Counted from the stretch's first letter, positions 7,551 to 14,283 are shown. The stretch: 15,306 nt of DNA from Betaproteobacteria bacterium (GCA_005888955.1 VBCS01000127.1:1-15306); one strand, 5' to 3'. Numbers and translations: made by a program. Notes: generated from the sequence alone by a model not told the origin.

Positions 7551-7618
7551 CTTGTGCGCCAGGGGACGCGGTTCGGGCGCGCTTAGGGAGCGTGATTCGG
7601 TTCAGCGAGGACGCCGTC

Positions 7619-8146
7619 TTGCCTGAGACGTTACCCCATCCCGACCTCGTTGCCGCGCTGCCGCGGTTGCGCCGCTACGCGCGGGTGCTGACCGGCGACG
7701 CGCACCGCGCCGACGATCTGGTGCAGGACACGTTGGCGCGCGCGTGGGAGAAGCGGCGGTTGTGGCAGGCGGGAAGCGATCTGCGCGCGTGGCTGTTTAC
7801 GATCATGCACAACGTTCACGTCAACCAGTTCTCTGTGCGGCAGCGCGAATACGCGCATGCTTCGCTCGACGCCGACGACGGCGCTGCAGCGGGCTGGGAG
7901 ATTGCCGTGCGCGCGACGCAGTCCGATCGGGTCGAGCTCTCGGAGGTCCTGGCGCAGGTCGGAAGATTGCCCGCCGAGCAACGCGAGGTGCTCATGCTTG
8001 CCGCAGTCGAAGAATTGCGCTACGAGGAGATCAGCACGGTTCTCGGAGTGCCGATCGGCACGGTGATGTCGCGATTGTCGCGGGCGCGGGAAAAGCTCCG
8101 GCGGATGACGGCGGAGCCGTCGCCGACGCTCAAGGTCGTGCGATGA
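7619..8146 (+). CDS. ECF-type RNA polymerase sigma factor
   Basis: 175 aa from TTG 7619. I chose it because GAGG lies 8 bases upstream, homology to sigma factors begins at once (PHPDLVAALPRLRRYARVLTG), and the extra N-terminus from ATG 7538 is unlike sigma factors and would lie upstream of the candidate promoter. GTG 7592 is another possibility. Region 2 shows ADDLVQDTLARAWEKR (about 31-46) and LRAWLFTIMHNVHVN. Region 4 runs from LPAEQREVLML (117 onward) through YEEISTVLGVPIGTVMSRLSRAREKLRR, the -35-reading helix-turn-helix. There is no region 3, as expected for the extracytoplasmic-function group. The anti-sigma gene follows after 10 bases. The sigma factor presumably directs a small stress or redox regulon and its own operon. 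Confidence 0.92.
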   Translation: MPETLPHPDLVAALPRLRRYARVLTGDAHRADDLVQDTLARAWEKRRLWQAGSDLRAWLFTIMHNVHVNQFSVRQREYAHASLDADDGAAAGWEIAVRATQSDRVELSEVLAQVGRLPAEQREVLMLAAVEELRYEEISTVLGVPIGTVMSRLSRAREKLRRMTAEPSPTLKVVR

Positions 8147-8156
8147 GTGCACAAAG

Positions 8157-8609
8157 ATGAGCGCGAACATGCCGCTTTCCGACGAGGAGTTGCACGCTTA
8201 CGCCGATAATCAGCTCTCACGGGAGCGTGCGGGCGAGGTTGCGGCGACGCTTGCGCGCGAGCCCGCGCTGGCCGCGCGCGTCGCCGAAATCCGCCGCCAG
8301 AACGCGTTGTTGCGCGATGCGCTCGACCCGTGGCTCGGCGAGCCGGTGCCGCGCGAGCTCCTTGCAGCCGCGGCGGGATCCGCCGCGCGGCCACGGCTCC
8401 GTTGGCTGCCCGCGGCGCTGGCGGTGGCCGCTTCGCTCGTCCTCGGCATCGCCATAGGTTGGTTCGGCCGGAGCGAAATGCTGGAACTTGCCGGCACGCC
8501 AGTCACTTTCCAAAGACAAGCCGCGCTGACGCACGCGCTCTACGCAGCCGACGCCAATCGGCCGGTCGAAGTCTGGGCCAACGAGGAAGAGCGGTTGGTG
8601 CGCCTCTGA
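8157..8609 (+). CDS. Anti-sigma factor, truncated at the C-terminus
   Basis: 150 aa. The N-terminus LSDEELHAYADNQLSRERAGEV is the anti-sigma domain of the RsiW/COG5662 type that would hold the sigma factor encoded just upstream. A membrane span lies at about 81-101 (PAALAVAASLVLGIAIGWFG). The periplasmic part reads ALTHALYAADANRPVEVWANEEERLVRL and then meets a stop. In relatives the phrase VEV-(x)6-LV-x-WLSKRLG continues for about 100 more residues (PDL...GF.LVGGRLLPG...ALFMYED). None of that is found in any frame downstream. The protein therefore keeps its sigma-binding and membrane parts but has lost most of its sensory domain. There is no cysteine-based zinc motif. A deletion or rearrangement near 8605 is the simplest explanation. 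Confidence 0.8.
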   Translation: MSANMPLSDEELHAYADNQLSRERAGEVAATLAREPALAARVAEIRRQNALLRDALDPWLGEPVPRELLAAAAGSAARPRLRWLPAALAVAASLVLGIAIGWFGRSEMLELAGTPVTFQRQAALTHALYAADANRPVEVWANEEERLVRL

Positions 8610-8710
8610 ATCTGATTGCGGATGCCTCTCTAGCCTTACGCAGACGAACGACGTCCGGACCGCATCAGCGCGTCGCGTGTGCTTCTCAGATGAGTTGAGA
8701 CCGGAACAGA

Positions 8711-8727
8711 ACAGCCCGATGGGCTGT
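8711..8727 (+). other. Short perfect hairpin
   Basis: ACAGCCC-GAT-GGGCTGT forms a 7-bp stem with a 3-base loop about 100 bases past the truncated anti-sigma gene. Without a U tract it is at best a weak terminator. Confidence 0.35.
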
Positions 8728-8887
8728 GAGCGGTACCTACCGCTTCGTCGCGGCGGTCTCAGCGGCCTCGGCCGCGGACGCGTTGTCCGGCCGTCTCGAT
8801 CGCGGCCAGTTGCTCGCGATTGCCCGCGTCGTCTACGGCCAACTCGCCGCGGCCGAGGCCGCCGAGACCGCCGCGCCGAAGCGGTAG
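8726..8887 (+). CDS. Doubtful 53-codon ORF with coding-like composition
   Basis: From GTG 8726 to TAG 8885-8887 the frame reads MSGTYRFVAAVSAASAADAL and continues RGQLLAIARVVYGQLAAAEAAE to a basic PKR end. Nearly every codon ends in G or C, as in genuine genes of this genome, and the middle forms an amphipathic helix. No ribosome binding site precedes the GTG, however, and the frame is closed by a stop at 8696. Both ends fall within the arms of the 153-bp inverted repeat. It may be the remnant of a gene, a small protein, or an accident of the repeat. I recognise no family. Confidence 0.25.
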   Translation: MSGTYRFVAAVSAASAADALSGRLDRGQLLAIARVVYGQLAAAEAAETAAPKR

Positions 8888-8888
8888 G
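8736..8888. repeat. Large imperfect inverted repeat (41-bp arms)
   Basis: Arms 8736-8776 and 8848-8888 pair at 39 of 41 positions, around a 71-base centre that contains a further small stem (ATCGCG 8799-8804 with CGCGAT 8815-8820). The element sits in the 335-base gap between the convergent anti-sigma and VOC genes (8610-8944), immediately beyond the abrupt end of the anti-sigma gene. It could be a small non-autonomous mobile element, a bidirectional terminator-like structure, or a structured RNA. No target-site duplication was recognised. Confidence 0.75.
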
Positions 8889-8944
8889 AAAGCCTGCGGC
8901 AAGAGTGTGCCGTCGGCTGCCCGCGGGCACTACGCGATCGGGCG

Positions 8945-9583
8945 TCAAAGCGTCACCGGCCCGCGTGTCGTCTGTAGCATTGTCGCGAGGCGCGGCGTCG
9001 CCGCGTACGTCACCTTGATCGTATCTGAAAGCGACAGCGCTGCCAGCGCGGAGCGGATCGCGTCGGGTTCAGGATGCGCGCCGGCAAGCGCGACCATACG
9101 AACGTCCACGTCGGGCATCGCGTCCGCCGGGTGGCGCTCGTCCGCCCACTGGATCAGCGTCGGCAGCACGCCGTCGCCGGGAAGACGCCCGTCGGCGGGA
9201 ATCGTGATTCGCCATTCGAACGCGCCACGCGCCATCGCATGTATCTCGCCGCAATAGACAGGACAAGCGCGACGCGCGGCGACGATGTCGTCGGTGCGCG
9301 CGACCCAATGGATCAGCCGCGGCGCCTCCTGCACCTCGGCACGGAGCGCGGCCGTGTCGAGTGCGAACCAGCGTGCGCGGCCCGGCGCGACTGCCTCCGG
9401 ATCGATGGCGATGACTTCGAGATAGGTCTTCTCGCCGAGCTTGAGGAGGCTGTTGTGCGTGCCCATCGCTACGTGCCTGCCGCCGCGCAGCGGGCGAGCG
9501 CCGAGCCGCGTCTCGACATAGTCCTCGCCTTGCTCGAGCGTCGCCGCCGCCACGACGAGATGGTCTAGGACGGCGCGCACCAT
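8945..9583 (-). CDS. VOC family protein (Glyoxalase_3-like)
   Basis: 212 aa from ATG 9583, with GAGGAG 9 bases upstream; the frame is open further but homology starts at VLDHLVVAAATLEQGEDYVE. Typical features follow: GGRHVAMGTHNSLLKLG, TYLEVIAIDPEA and RWFALD, then a second half with LIHWVARTDDI and GDGVLPTLIQW. This is the layout of the Glyoxalase_3-like branch of the vicinal-oxygen-chelate superfamily: metal-dependent enzymes or binding proteins whose individual substrates are mostly unknown. It is encoded 13 bases downstream of a second VOC gene, whose stop codon overlaps its ribosome binding site, so the two form an operon and are probably translationally coupled. It converges on the anti-sigma gene. 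Confidence 0.88.
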   Translation of the reverse strand: MVRAVLDHLVVAAATLEQGEDYVETRLGARPLRGGRHVAMGTHNSLLKLGEKTYLEVIAIDPEAVAPGRARWFALDTAALRAEVQEAPRLIHWVARTDDIVAARRACPVYCGEIHAMARGAFEWRITIPADGRLPGDGVLPTLIQWADERHPADAMPDVDVRMVALAGAHPEPDAIRSALAALSLSDTIKVTYAATPRLATMLQTTRGPVTL

Positions 9584-9596
9584 CAGGTTAGGCTCC

Positions 9597-9980
9597 TCAG
9601 GCTTCGGCCGATTCGTCCGCGGCGAAATCGAGCTCGACGCGCGCCCCGTTGGGATCGAAAAAGAACACCTGCCACACGCCCGAGCCCACCTGCTGCCGGC
9701 AGATGTGCTCGACGTTGTGCGCGGCCAGTCTGGCGAGTGTCGCCGCAAGACCGCGGGCGGAGAACGCGATGTGATCGATTACGCCGGGTTTGAGCGCCTC
9801 GCGGGCGCGCCCGCCGACGATGTGCAATATTGCGCGGCCTTCCGCGTAAAGCCATGCACCCGGAAAATCGAAGTTGGGGCGCTCGCCCGCGACGAGATCC
9901 AATACGTCGCCATAGAAACGGACGGTCTTTGCCACGTCGTCGGTGAGCACTGTGAAATGGTTCATGCCCGCGATAGTCAT
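9597..9980 (-). CDS. VOC family protein (glyoxalase/dioxygenase fold)
   Basis: 127 aa, the normal length for a single-module VOC protein. The two beta-alpha-beta-beta-beta halves are visible: MNHFTVLTDDVAKTVRFYGDVLDL (His8 as likely metal ligand), LYAEGRAILHIVGG, then VIDHIAFSARGLAATLARL and VWQVFFFDPNGARVELDF, with the late Glu of ARVEL as another usual ligand. This matches glyoxalase/bleomycin-resistance/extradiol-dioxygenase proteins; the substrate is unknown. AGGA lies 8 bases before the ATG. It heads a two-gene operon with the larger VOC gene. The esterase gene upstream ends 31 bases before this start and may be part of the same transcript. Confidence 0.92.
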   Translation of the reverse strand: MTIAGMNHFTVLTDDVAKTVRFYGDVLDLVAGERPNFDFPGAWLYAEGRAILHIVGGRAREALKPGVIDHIAFSARGLAATLARLAAHNVEHICRQQVGSGVWQVFFFDPNGARVELDFAADESAEA

Positions 9981-10011
9981 TGTTCGGGTCCTTTCCTATG
10001 CCTCGCGCCCG

Positions 10012-11046
10012 TCAGGTTCCGCCCCGCAACTGCAGCGCAAAAAACGCGGCGAATAGCACTGTCGCGTCCGGCGGATGTGGATCATTGTACGCAAAAGCGC
10101 CGTCGCCGCCGCTCCAGGCATGGCCGAGGCCGGTCACACGCACGAGGCGCGCGACGACGCGGCCGTCGACGCGGTAATCATCGGTGACCATCGTGCGATC
10201 GTCGGCGAGCGATCTGCTGACGCTGGTATCGGCGGCGGGTAGCGTATCGGGAGCGCGCGCGGCAGGCGGCAAGCGGCCGTTGAAGACGAGGTACTGATGC
10301 ACGAGCTCGACGGCGTTTCTGGGCGCGACGACGTTGTCGCGGTCGCCGTGGATCACGCATAGCGGGAGGGGGAGCGCGCGCGCCGAAGTCTGCTCGCGCG
10401 CCTGCAGCGCGATCGCGTCGATGTCCGCATCGGCACCGGTAGTGAGCACTTTCAACGCGGTAACAGCGCTCGACGCGGTCCCGCAGGCGACCCCCGAATG
10501 CACGCCGACGGCCGCGAACAGTTTGGCGAAATGCAGACCGAGCGCCGCGGCAAGGCAGCCGCCGGAGGACATGCCGAGCACGAACATGCGCCGCGGATGC
10601 GCCCCATAGATGCGGCGCACCGCGCGCACCTGTGCGGCGATGATCGCCGCCTCGCCTTTCCCCGCCGCGGTGCGCTGATCGAACCAGTTCCAGCAACCCC
10701 AGGAATTCGCGTCGCGTGCCTGGCGCGGCAGAAGGATGAGCCAGTCGCGTTCGTCGGCGAGCGCGGTAATGCGCGTCCCGGCAGCGATTTCTTCGGGCGT
10801 CTGCTTGCAGCCGTGGAGGAGCACGACAAGCGGCCGTCGCCGCCAGCGCGCGTGACCGCGCGGAACGTAGACCAGATAGTCTCGCGACGGCCATACCCAG
10901 GGCGCGACGGGAACCCAGCCGCGCCACGCGAACTTGCTGCCCGTATCGAACCGGCCCGGCTCCGGCGGCGCGCGGCGAAAGACCCGGGCGAAGAACGCGC
11001 GTGCACGCGACCAGAGCGATGGCTGAGGAGGACGCGCTTCGATCAT
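10012..11046 (-). CDS. PHB depolymerase-type alpha/beta-hydrolase esterase
   Basis: 344 aa. The alpha/beta-hydrolase core carries an oxyanion segment VVLLHGCKQTPEE (74-86), the nucleophile elbow GMSSGG (Ser160), VIHGDRDNVVAP with the candidate acid (Asp235 or Asp237), and GLGHAWSGG with His309. The HGC and GMSSGG motifs, WGCWNWFD and the terminal HAWSGG are characteristic of the PHB-depolymerase esterase family, which also includes feruloyl and acetyl esterases. The N-terminus (LWSRARAFFARVFRR) is amphipathic and basic rather than a clear signal peptide, so the protein may be intracellular or membrane-associated. Whether the substrate is polyhydroxybutyrate or a smaller ester is open. No clear ribosome binding site precedes the ATG, and a REP-like element lies about 20 bases upstream. 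Confidence 0.9.
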   Translation of the reverse strand: MIEARPPQPSLWSRARAFFARVFRRAPPEPGRFDTGSKFAWRGWVPVAPWVWPSRDYLVYVPRGHARWRRRPLVVLLHGCKQTPEEIAAGTRITALADERDWLILLPRQARDANSWGCWNWFDQRTAAGKGEAAIIAAQVRAVRRIYGAHPRRMFVLGMSSGGCLAAALGLHFAKLFAAVGVHSGVACGTASSAVTALKVLTTGADADIDAIALQAREQTSARALPLPLCVIHGDRDNVVAPRNAVELVHQYLVFNGRLPPAARAPDTLPAADTSVSRSLADDRTMVTDDYRVDGRVVARLVRVTGLGHAWSGGDGAFAYNDPHPPDATVLFAAFFALQLRGGT

Positions 11047-11064
11047 CGGAACTGGAGGGTTTTC

Positions 11065-11086
11065 GTAGAGCCGAATTCATTCGGCC
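11065..11086 (+). repeat. REP-like palindrome with GTAG head
   Basis: GTAG is followed by an 18-base hairpin AGCCGAATTCATTCGGCC (stem GCCGAAT/ATTCGGC, loop TC). It differs by one base from the three copies at 13761-13864 and lies just upstream of the esterase gene, after rng. Confidence 0.85.
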
Positions 11087-11111
11087 GGCAACGTGTCAAT
11101 CGTGGCGCAGT

Positions 11112-11133
11112 GTGCGAATGAATTCGCACCTGC
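11112..11133 (-). repeat. REP-like palindrome, inverted partner
   Basis: Read on the minus strand it is GCAG followed by GTGCGAATTCATTCGCAC, an 8-bp stem with a TC loop. The core GAATTCATTC is shared with the plus-strand copy 25 bases away, so the two form a divergent pair of the kind called BIME in enterobacteria. The 134-base gap 11047-11180 holds nothing else. Confidence 0.75.
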
Positions 11134-11180
11134 GACACCCGCTCGCCGGTCCCCCTCTGCGGGCTCGCACGGTCACTCTC

Positions 11181-12641
11181 TCAAATCAGAATGACGTCGT
11201 ACTGCTCCTGCGTGTACAGCGTCTCGACCTGCAGCGAGATCGGCTTGCCGATGAAATCGCCGAGCTGGGCGAGGCTCTGCGATTCCTCGTCGAGAAACAG
11301 GTCGATCACCGACTGCGAGGCGAGGATGCGGAATTCACGGGCGTTGAACTGCTTGGCTTCGCGGACGATCTCGCGCAGGATCTCGTAGCAGACGGTCTGT
11401 GCAGTCCTGAGCTCGCCGCGGCCGCCGCAGGTCACGCAGGGCTCGCACAGAACATGCGCCAGGCTTTCGCGTGTGCGCTTGCGCGTCATCTCGACCAATC
11501 CCAGCTGCGTGAAGCCGTTGACCGTCAGCCGCGTGCGGTCGCGGTCGAGCGCCTTGTTGAACTCCGCCAGCACCGCCGCACGATGGTCGGCGTTCTCCAT
11601 GTCGATGAAGTCGATGACGATGATCCCACCCAGGTTGCGCAAGCGAAGCTGCCGCGCGATGACCTGCGCCGCCTCGAGGTTGGTCTTGAAAATGGTGTCG
11701 TCGAAGCTGCGCCCGCCGACGAAGCCGCCGGTGTTGACGTCGATCGTCGTCATCGCCTCGGTCTGGTCGATGATGAGATAGCCGCCCGACTTGAGATCCA
11801 CCCGGCGCGCGAGCGCCTTCTCGATCTCGTCCTCTACGCCGTGCAGATCAAACAGCGGCCGTTCGCTGCTGTAATGCGTGATGCGCTCGACGATCGTCTG
11901 CGTGTACTGCTGCGCAAAGTCCAGCATCCTCTGGTAGGTCTCGCGCGAATCGACCAGGATGCGCACGGACTCCTCGGTGGCCATGTCGCGCAACACGCGT
12001 TGCGCGAGGTTCAAGTCCTGATAGATCAGCGATGGCACCGGAAGCAGGCCCGACTTGGCGGTGAGATCACTCCAGAGCCTGGTCAAATATTCGATGTCGT
12101 TTTGCAGCTCGCGTTCGGTTGCTGTCTCCGCCATGGTGCGGATGATGAAGCCTCCGGCAAGCCCCTCCGGAAGGAGCTGCTGCAGCCTGCCGCGCAGGCT
12201 TTCGCGCTCGGCCTCGTCCTCGATGCGCTGCGAGATGCCGATATGCGAATCCTGCGGCAGATAGACGAGCAGGCGCCCGGCAAGACTGGCCTGCGTGGAG
12301 AGCCGCGCACCCTTGGTGCCGATCGGATCCTTGATCACCTGCACCAGCAGCGGCTGGCCCTCGTGCACGATGCGCTCGATCGGGCGGTTTTCGTGACTGT
12401 GACCGTTCTGGCGGTGTTCCCAGATGTCGGCAATGTGCAGAAACGCTGCGCGCTCGAGCCCGATCTCGACGAAAGCGGATTGCATCCCGGGTAATACGCG
12501 AGCGACGCGGCCAACATAGATGTTGCCGACCAGCCCGCGCGCCGATGAGCGCTCGATGTGCAACTCCTGGACGACGCCTTGCTCGAGCATGGCGACGCGC
12601 GTCTCCTGCGGTGTTACATTGATCAGAATCTCGTGGCTCAT
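11181..12641 (-). CDS. rng: Ribonuclease G
   Basis: 486 aa, standard length for RNase G (the catalytic half of the RNase E/G family without the degradosome scaffold). The S1 domain lies near the N-terminus (GLVGNIYVGRVARVLPGMQSAFVEIG, 36-61). The 5'-sensor and RNase H-like regions follow (PIGTKGARL, then GGFIIRTMAE). The DNase I-like catalytic site shows Asp301 in TTIDVNTGGFVGG and Asp344 in IIVIDFIDM. The zinc link is C402-VT-C405 before GGRGE. The enzyme makes endonucleolytic cuts in 16S rRNA precursor and some mRNAs. It lies 10 bases downstream of maf, the last gene of the nadD-rsfS-rlmH-maf-rng cluster, as is usual in proteobacteria. Confidence 0.96.
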   Translation of the reverse strand: MSHEILINVTPQETRVAMLEQGVVQELHIERSSARGLVGNIYVGRVARVLPGMQSAFVEIGLERAAFLHIADIWEHRQNGHSHENRPIERIVHEGQPLLVQVIKDPIGTKGARLSTQASLAGRLLVYLPQDSHIGISQRIEDEAERESLRGRLQQLLPEGLAGGFIIRTMAETATERELQNDIEYLTRLWSDLTAKSGLLPVPSLIYQDLNLAQRVLRDMATEESVRILVDSRETYQRMLDFAQQYTQTIVERITHYSSERPLFDLHGVEDEIEKALARRVDLKSGGYLIIDQTEAMTTIDVNTGGFVGGRSFDDTIFKTNLEAAQVIARQLRLRNLGGIIVIDFIDMENADHRAAVLAEFNKALDRDRTRLTVNGFTQLGLVEMTRKRTRESLAHVLCEPCVTCGGRGELRTAQTVCYEILREIVREAKQFNAREFRILASQSVIDLFLDEESQSLAQLGDFIGKPISLQVETLYTQEQYDVILI

Positions 12642-12651
12642 TGCGGTCCGA

Positions 12652-13287
12652 TCACAGCACGGGAAAGCCGATGCGTGCCAGGATCTCGGCCATCTCGAAC
12701 AAAGGCAACCCCATCACGCCCGAATAGCTGCCCTCCAGGTGTTGAATGAACGCAGCGGCCTTGCCCTGGATGGCGTAACCGCCGGCCTTGTCGAAAGGCT
12801 CGCCGGTCGCGACGTAACGCTCGATCTCGTCGTGCGCGATTGCCCGAAAGGTCACATGCGAAGTCGACACGGCCTGCGCAATCTGTGTTTGCCAGCGGAT
12901 GGCGACCGCGGTGATGACTTCATGAGTGCGTCCGGATAAGGCGGCAAGCATCGCGACGGAGGCCGCCGCATCGGCCGGCTTGCCCAGCGCCGCGCCGTCG
13001 AGCACGACCTCGGTGTCGGCGGCGAGCACGGGCTTCGGCGCGAGGCCGCGCCGGCCCATGCGATGCCAACCGAGCGACGCCTTAAGGCGCGCAATGCGTT
13101 TGACGTATTCCAGCGGTGGCTCGCCGTCGCGCGGCGCTTCGACGATGTCGCGGCGCCTGCCCGGCGCTTCGCGCAGGAGCAACTCGTCGAACTCGACACC
13201 CAGCTGGCGCAGGAGCTCCTGCCGGCGCGGGCTCTTCGACGCGAGATAAACCGAGGGGCGCTCGGTGAGAACGAAGAGCTCACTCAT
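12652..13287 (-). CDS. maf: Maf family nucleoside triphosphate pyrophosphatase (YhdE type)
   Basis: 211 aa. The N-terminal signature LASKSPRRQELLRQLG holds the phosphate-binding SPRR. LAADTEVVLDG carries the catalytic aspartate, and later motifs are GGYAIQGKAAAFI and EGSYSGVMGLPLFE. The GSYS-x-V-x-GLPL form matches the YhdE-type branch, which hydrolyses dTTP/UTP and modified relatives to monophosphates, cleansing the nucleotide pool and influencing septation. Its ATG overlaps the rlmH stop codon by four bases (ATGA), indicating translational coupling. rng follows after 10 bases. Confidence 0.94.
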   Translation of the reverse strand: MSELFVLTERPSVYLASKSPRRQELLRQLGVEFDELLLREAPGRRRDIVEAPRDGEPPLEYVKRIARLKASLGWHRMGRRGLAPKPVLAADTEVVLDGAALGKPADAAASVAMLAALSGRTHEVITAVAIRWQTQIAQAVSTSHVTFRAIAHDEIERYVATGEPFDKAGGYAIQGKAAAFIQHLEGSYSGVMGLPLFEMAEILARIGFPVL

Positions 13288-13751
13288 TCGCGATGGTAGG
13301 GGTGGCCGCGCAGCAAGCTTGCTGCGCGGTAGACCTGCTCGACGAGTACGATCCGCGCGAGGCCATGCGGCAATGTTAGCGCGGAAAGCGCCATTATGAC
13401 ATCGGCATCGCGCTTGACCGTACCGGCGAGACCGTCCGCGCTGCCGATCACGAATGCGACCGGCGACGCACTGTCGCGCCAGGCGCGCAATTTGTCGGCA
13501 AGCTGCGATGTGGCCCAGGCTTCGCCGCGCTCGTCCAGTGCGACGACTAGAAATCCTTTGGTCGCTGCAGCGACGCGCTCGGCTTCCGCAGCAAGGACCT
13601 TGGCGAGCGTCTTCGCGCGGTCGCGCGACTCGGGTTTGAGCTCGAGCAACTCCAGCGCAAACTCGCGCGGCAAGCGCCGCGCGTAGTCGTCAAACGCGGC
13701 ATTGACCCACGCCGGCATCCGGTGACCGAGCGCGACGATGCGGATTTTCAT
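13284..13751 (-). CDS. rlmH: 23S rRNA (pseudouridine1915-N3)-methyltransferase RlmH
   Basis: 155 aa, exactly the usual RlmH length. The start MKIRIVALGHRMPAWV, the SPOUT-knot motifs LVVALDERGEAWAT and FVIGSADGL, and the ending LPHGLARIVLVEQVYRAASLLRGHPYHRE are diagnostic. RlmH methylates pseudouridine 1915 of helix 69 on assembled 70S ribosomes using S-adenosylmethionine. The usual FVIGGADG has one Gly replaced by Ser, a mild change at the cofactor site. Upstream of the ATG there are only 6 bases before a REP-like repeat begins and no Shine-Dalgarno sequence is visible, so initiation may be weak. The gene normally follows rsfS closely; here 145 bases of repeats separate them. Confidence 0.95.
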   Translation of the reverse strand: MKIRIVALGHRMPAWVNAAFDDYARRLPREFALELLELKPESRDRAKTLAKVLAAEAERVAAATKGFLVVALDERGEAWATSQLADKLRAWRDSASPVAFVIGSADGLAGTVKRDADVIMALSALTLPHGLARIVLVEQVYRAASLLRGHPYHRE

Positions 13752-13757
13752 CAGAAA

Positions 13758-13880
13758 TTCGTAGGGCCGAATTCATTCGGCCGCGGCACAGCATGCAGTT
13801 CGTAGGGCCGAATTCATTCGGCCGCGGCACAGCATGCAGTTCGTAGGGCCGAATTCATTCGGCCGCGGCGTGGCATGCAA
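13758..13880 (+). repeat. Three tandem 41-bp units, each with a GTAG-headed REP palindrome
   Basis: Units start at 13758, 13799 and 13840. The first two are identical over 41 bases and the third diverges only in its last part (CGTGGCATGCA instead of CACAGCATGCA). Each holds GTAG followed by GGCCGAATTCATTCGGCC (stem GGCCGAAT/ATTCGGCC, loop TC): REPs at 13761-13782, 13802-13823 and 13843-13864, all in the same direction. They fill the rsfS-rlmH spacer. A GTAG tetranucleotide beside a hairpin is the hallmark of REPs mobilised by RAYT transposases; no such transposase is in this window. Confidence 0.92.
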
Positions 13881-13896
13881 ATCTTGTGTAGCGAGG

Positions 13897-14283
13897 TCAG
13901 GCGGCCTTGGGTGGCTTGCTGCGTCTGCGGGTGCTAAGCGGCGTCCACAACTCCTCGAGGTTGTAATACGCGCGTGTCGCGGGCTGCATGATGTGCACGA
14001 CGATATCGCCGCCGTCGACAAGCACCCATTCACCGGACTGCTCGCCTTCGACGCCGATGATGATCGCGCCGGCTTTTTTCAACGCTTCGCGTACATGCTG
14101 CGCCAACGCCTTCACCTGCCGACTCGATTCGGCGGTGGCGATGATCATGGTGTCGTAGAGGCTGGTCAGCTTGCGGACATCGAGAACCGTGATGTCCCGG
14201 GCTTTGATGTCTTCGAGGGCGGCGACGGCGGTTTTCTGGATCTTGGAGCCTCCAACACGACGAGACGCGTGATGCGCTGGCAC
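13897..14283 (-). CDS. rsfS: Ribosomal silencing factor RsfS with displaced start
   Basis: 128 aa if GTG 14283 is used. Conserved RsfS begins only at KIQKTAVAALEDIKARDITVL (residue 14 on), continues with YDTMIIATAESSRQVKALAQHV, then VEGEQSGEWVLVDGGDIVVHIMQPATRAYYNLEELW, all typical. RsfS binds ribosomal protein uL14 and blocks subunit joining when nutrients are scarce. The first 13 codons (MPAHHASRRVGGS) come from the 272-bp repeat element and no ribosome binding site precedes the GTG; the frame is closed by a stop at 14293-14295. Joining the sequence across the element would give an ATG overlapping the nadD end (see findings). The gene is thus intact in its body but probably has altered or reduced expression. 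Confidence 0.88.
   Translation of the reverse strand: MPAHHASRRVGGSKIQKTAVAALEDIKARDITVLDVRKLTSLYDTMIIATAESSRQVKALAQHVREALKKAGAIIIGVEGEQSGEWVLVDGGDIVVHIMQPATRAYYNLEELWTPLSTRRRSKPPKAA

Noticed and set aside
10012..11046. Esterase gene as proof of a PHB storage cycle
   Set aside because: The family also includes feruloyl and acetyl esterases, and no phaA, phaB, phaC or phasin gene is in the window.
11001..12494. 497-codon plus-strand frame opposite rng
   Set aside because: Antisense shadow of a highly conserved RNase G gene; the protein has no recognisable motif.
13758..13880. Three 41-bp repeats as a CRISPR array
   Set aside because: The units are directly contiguous, with no variable spacers between repeats, and each contains a GTAG-headed REP palindrome.
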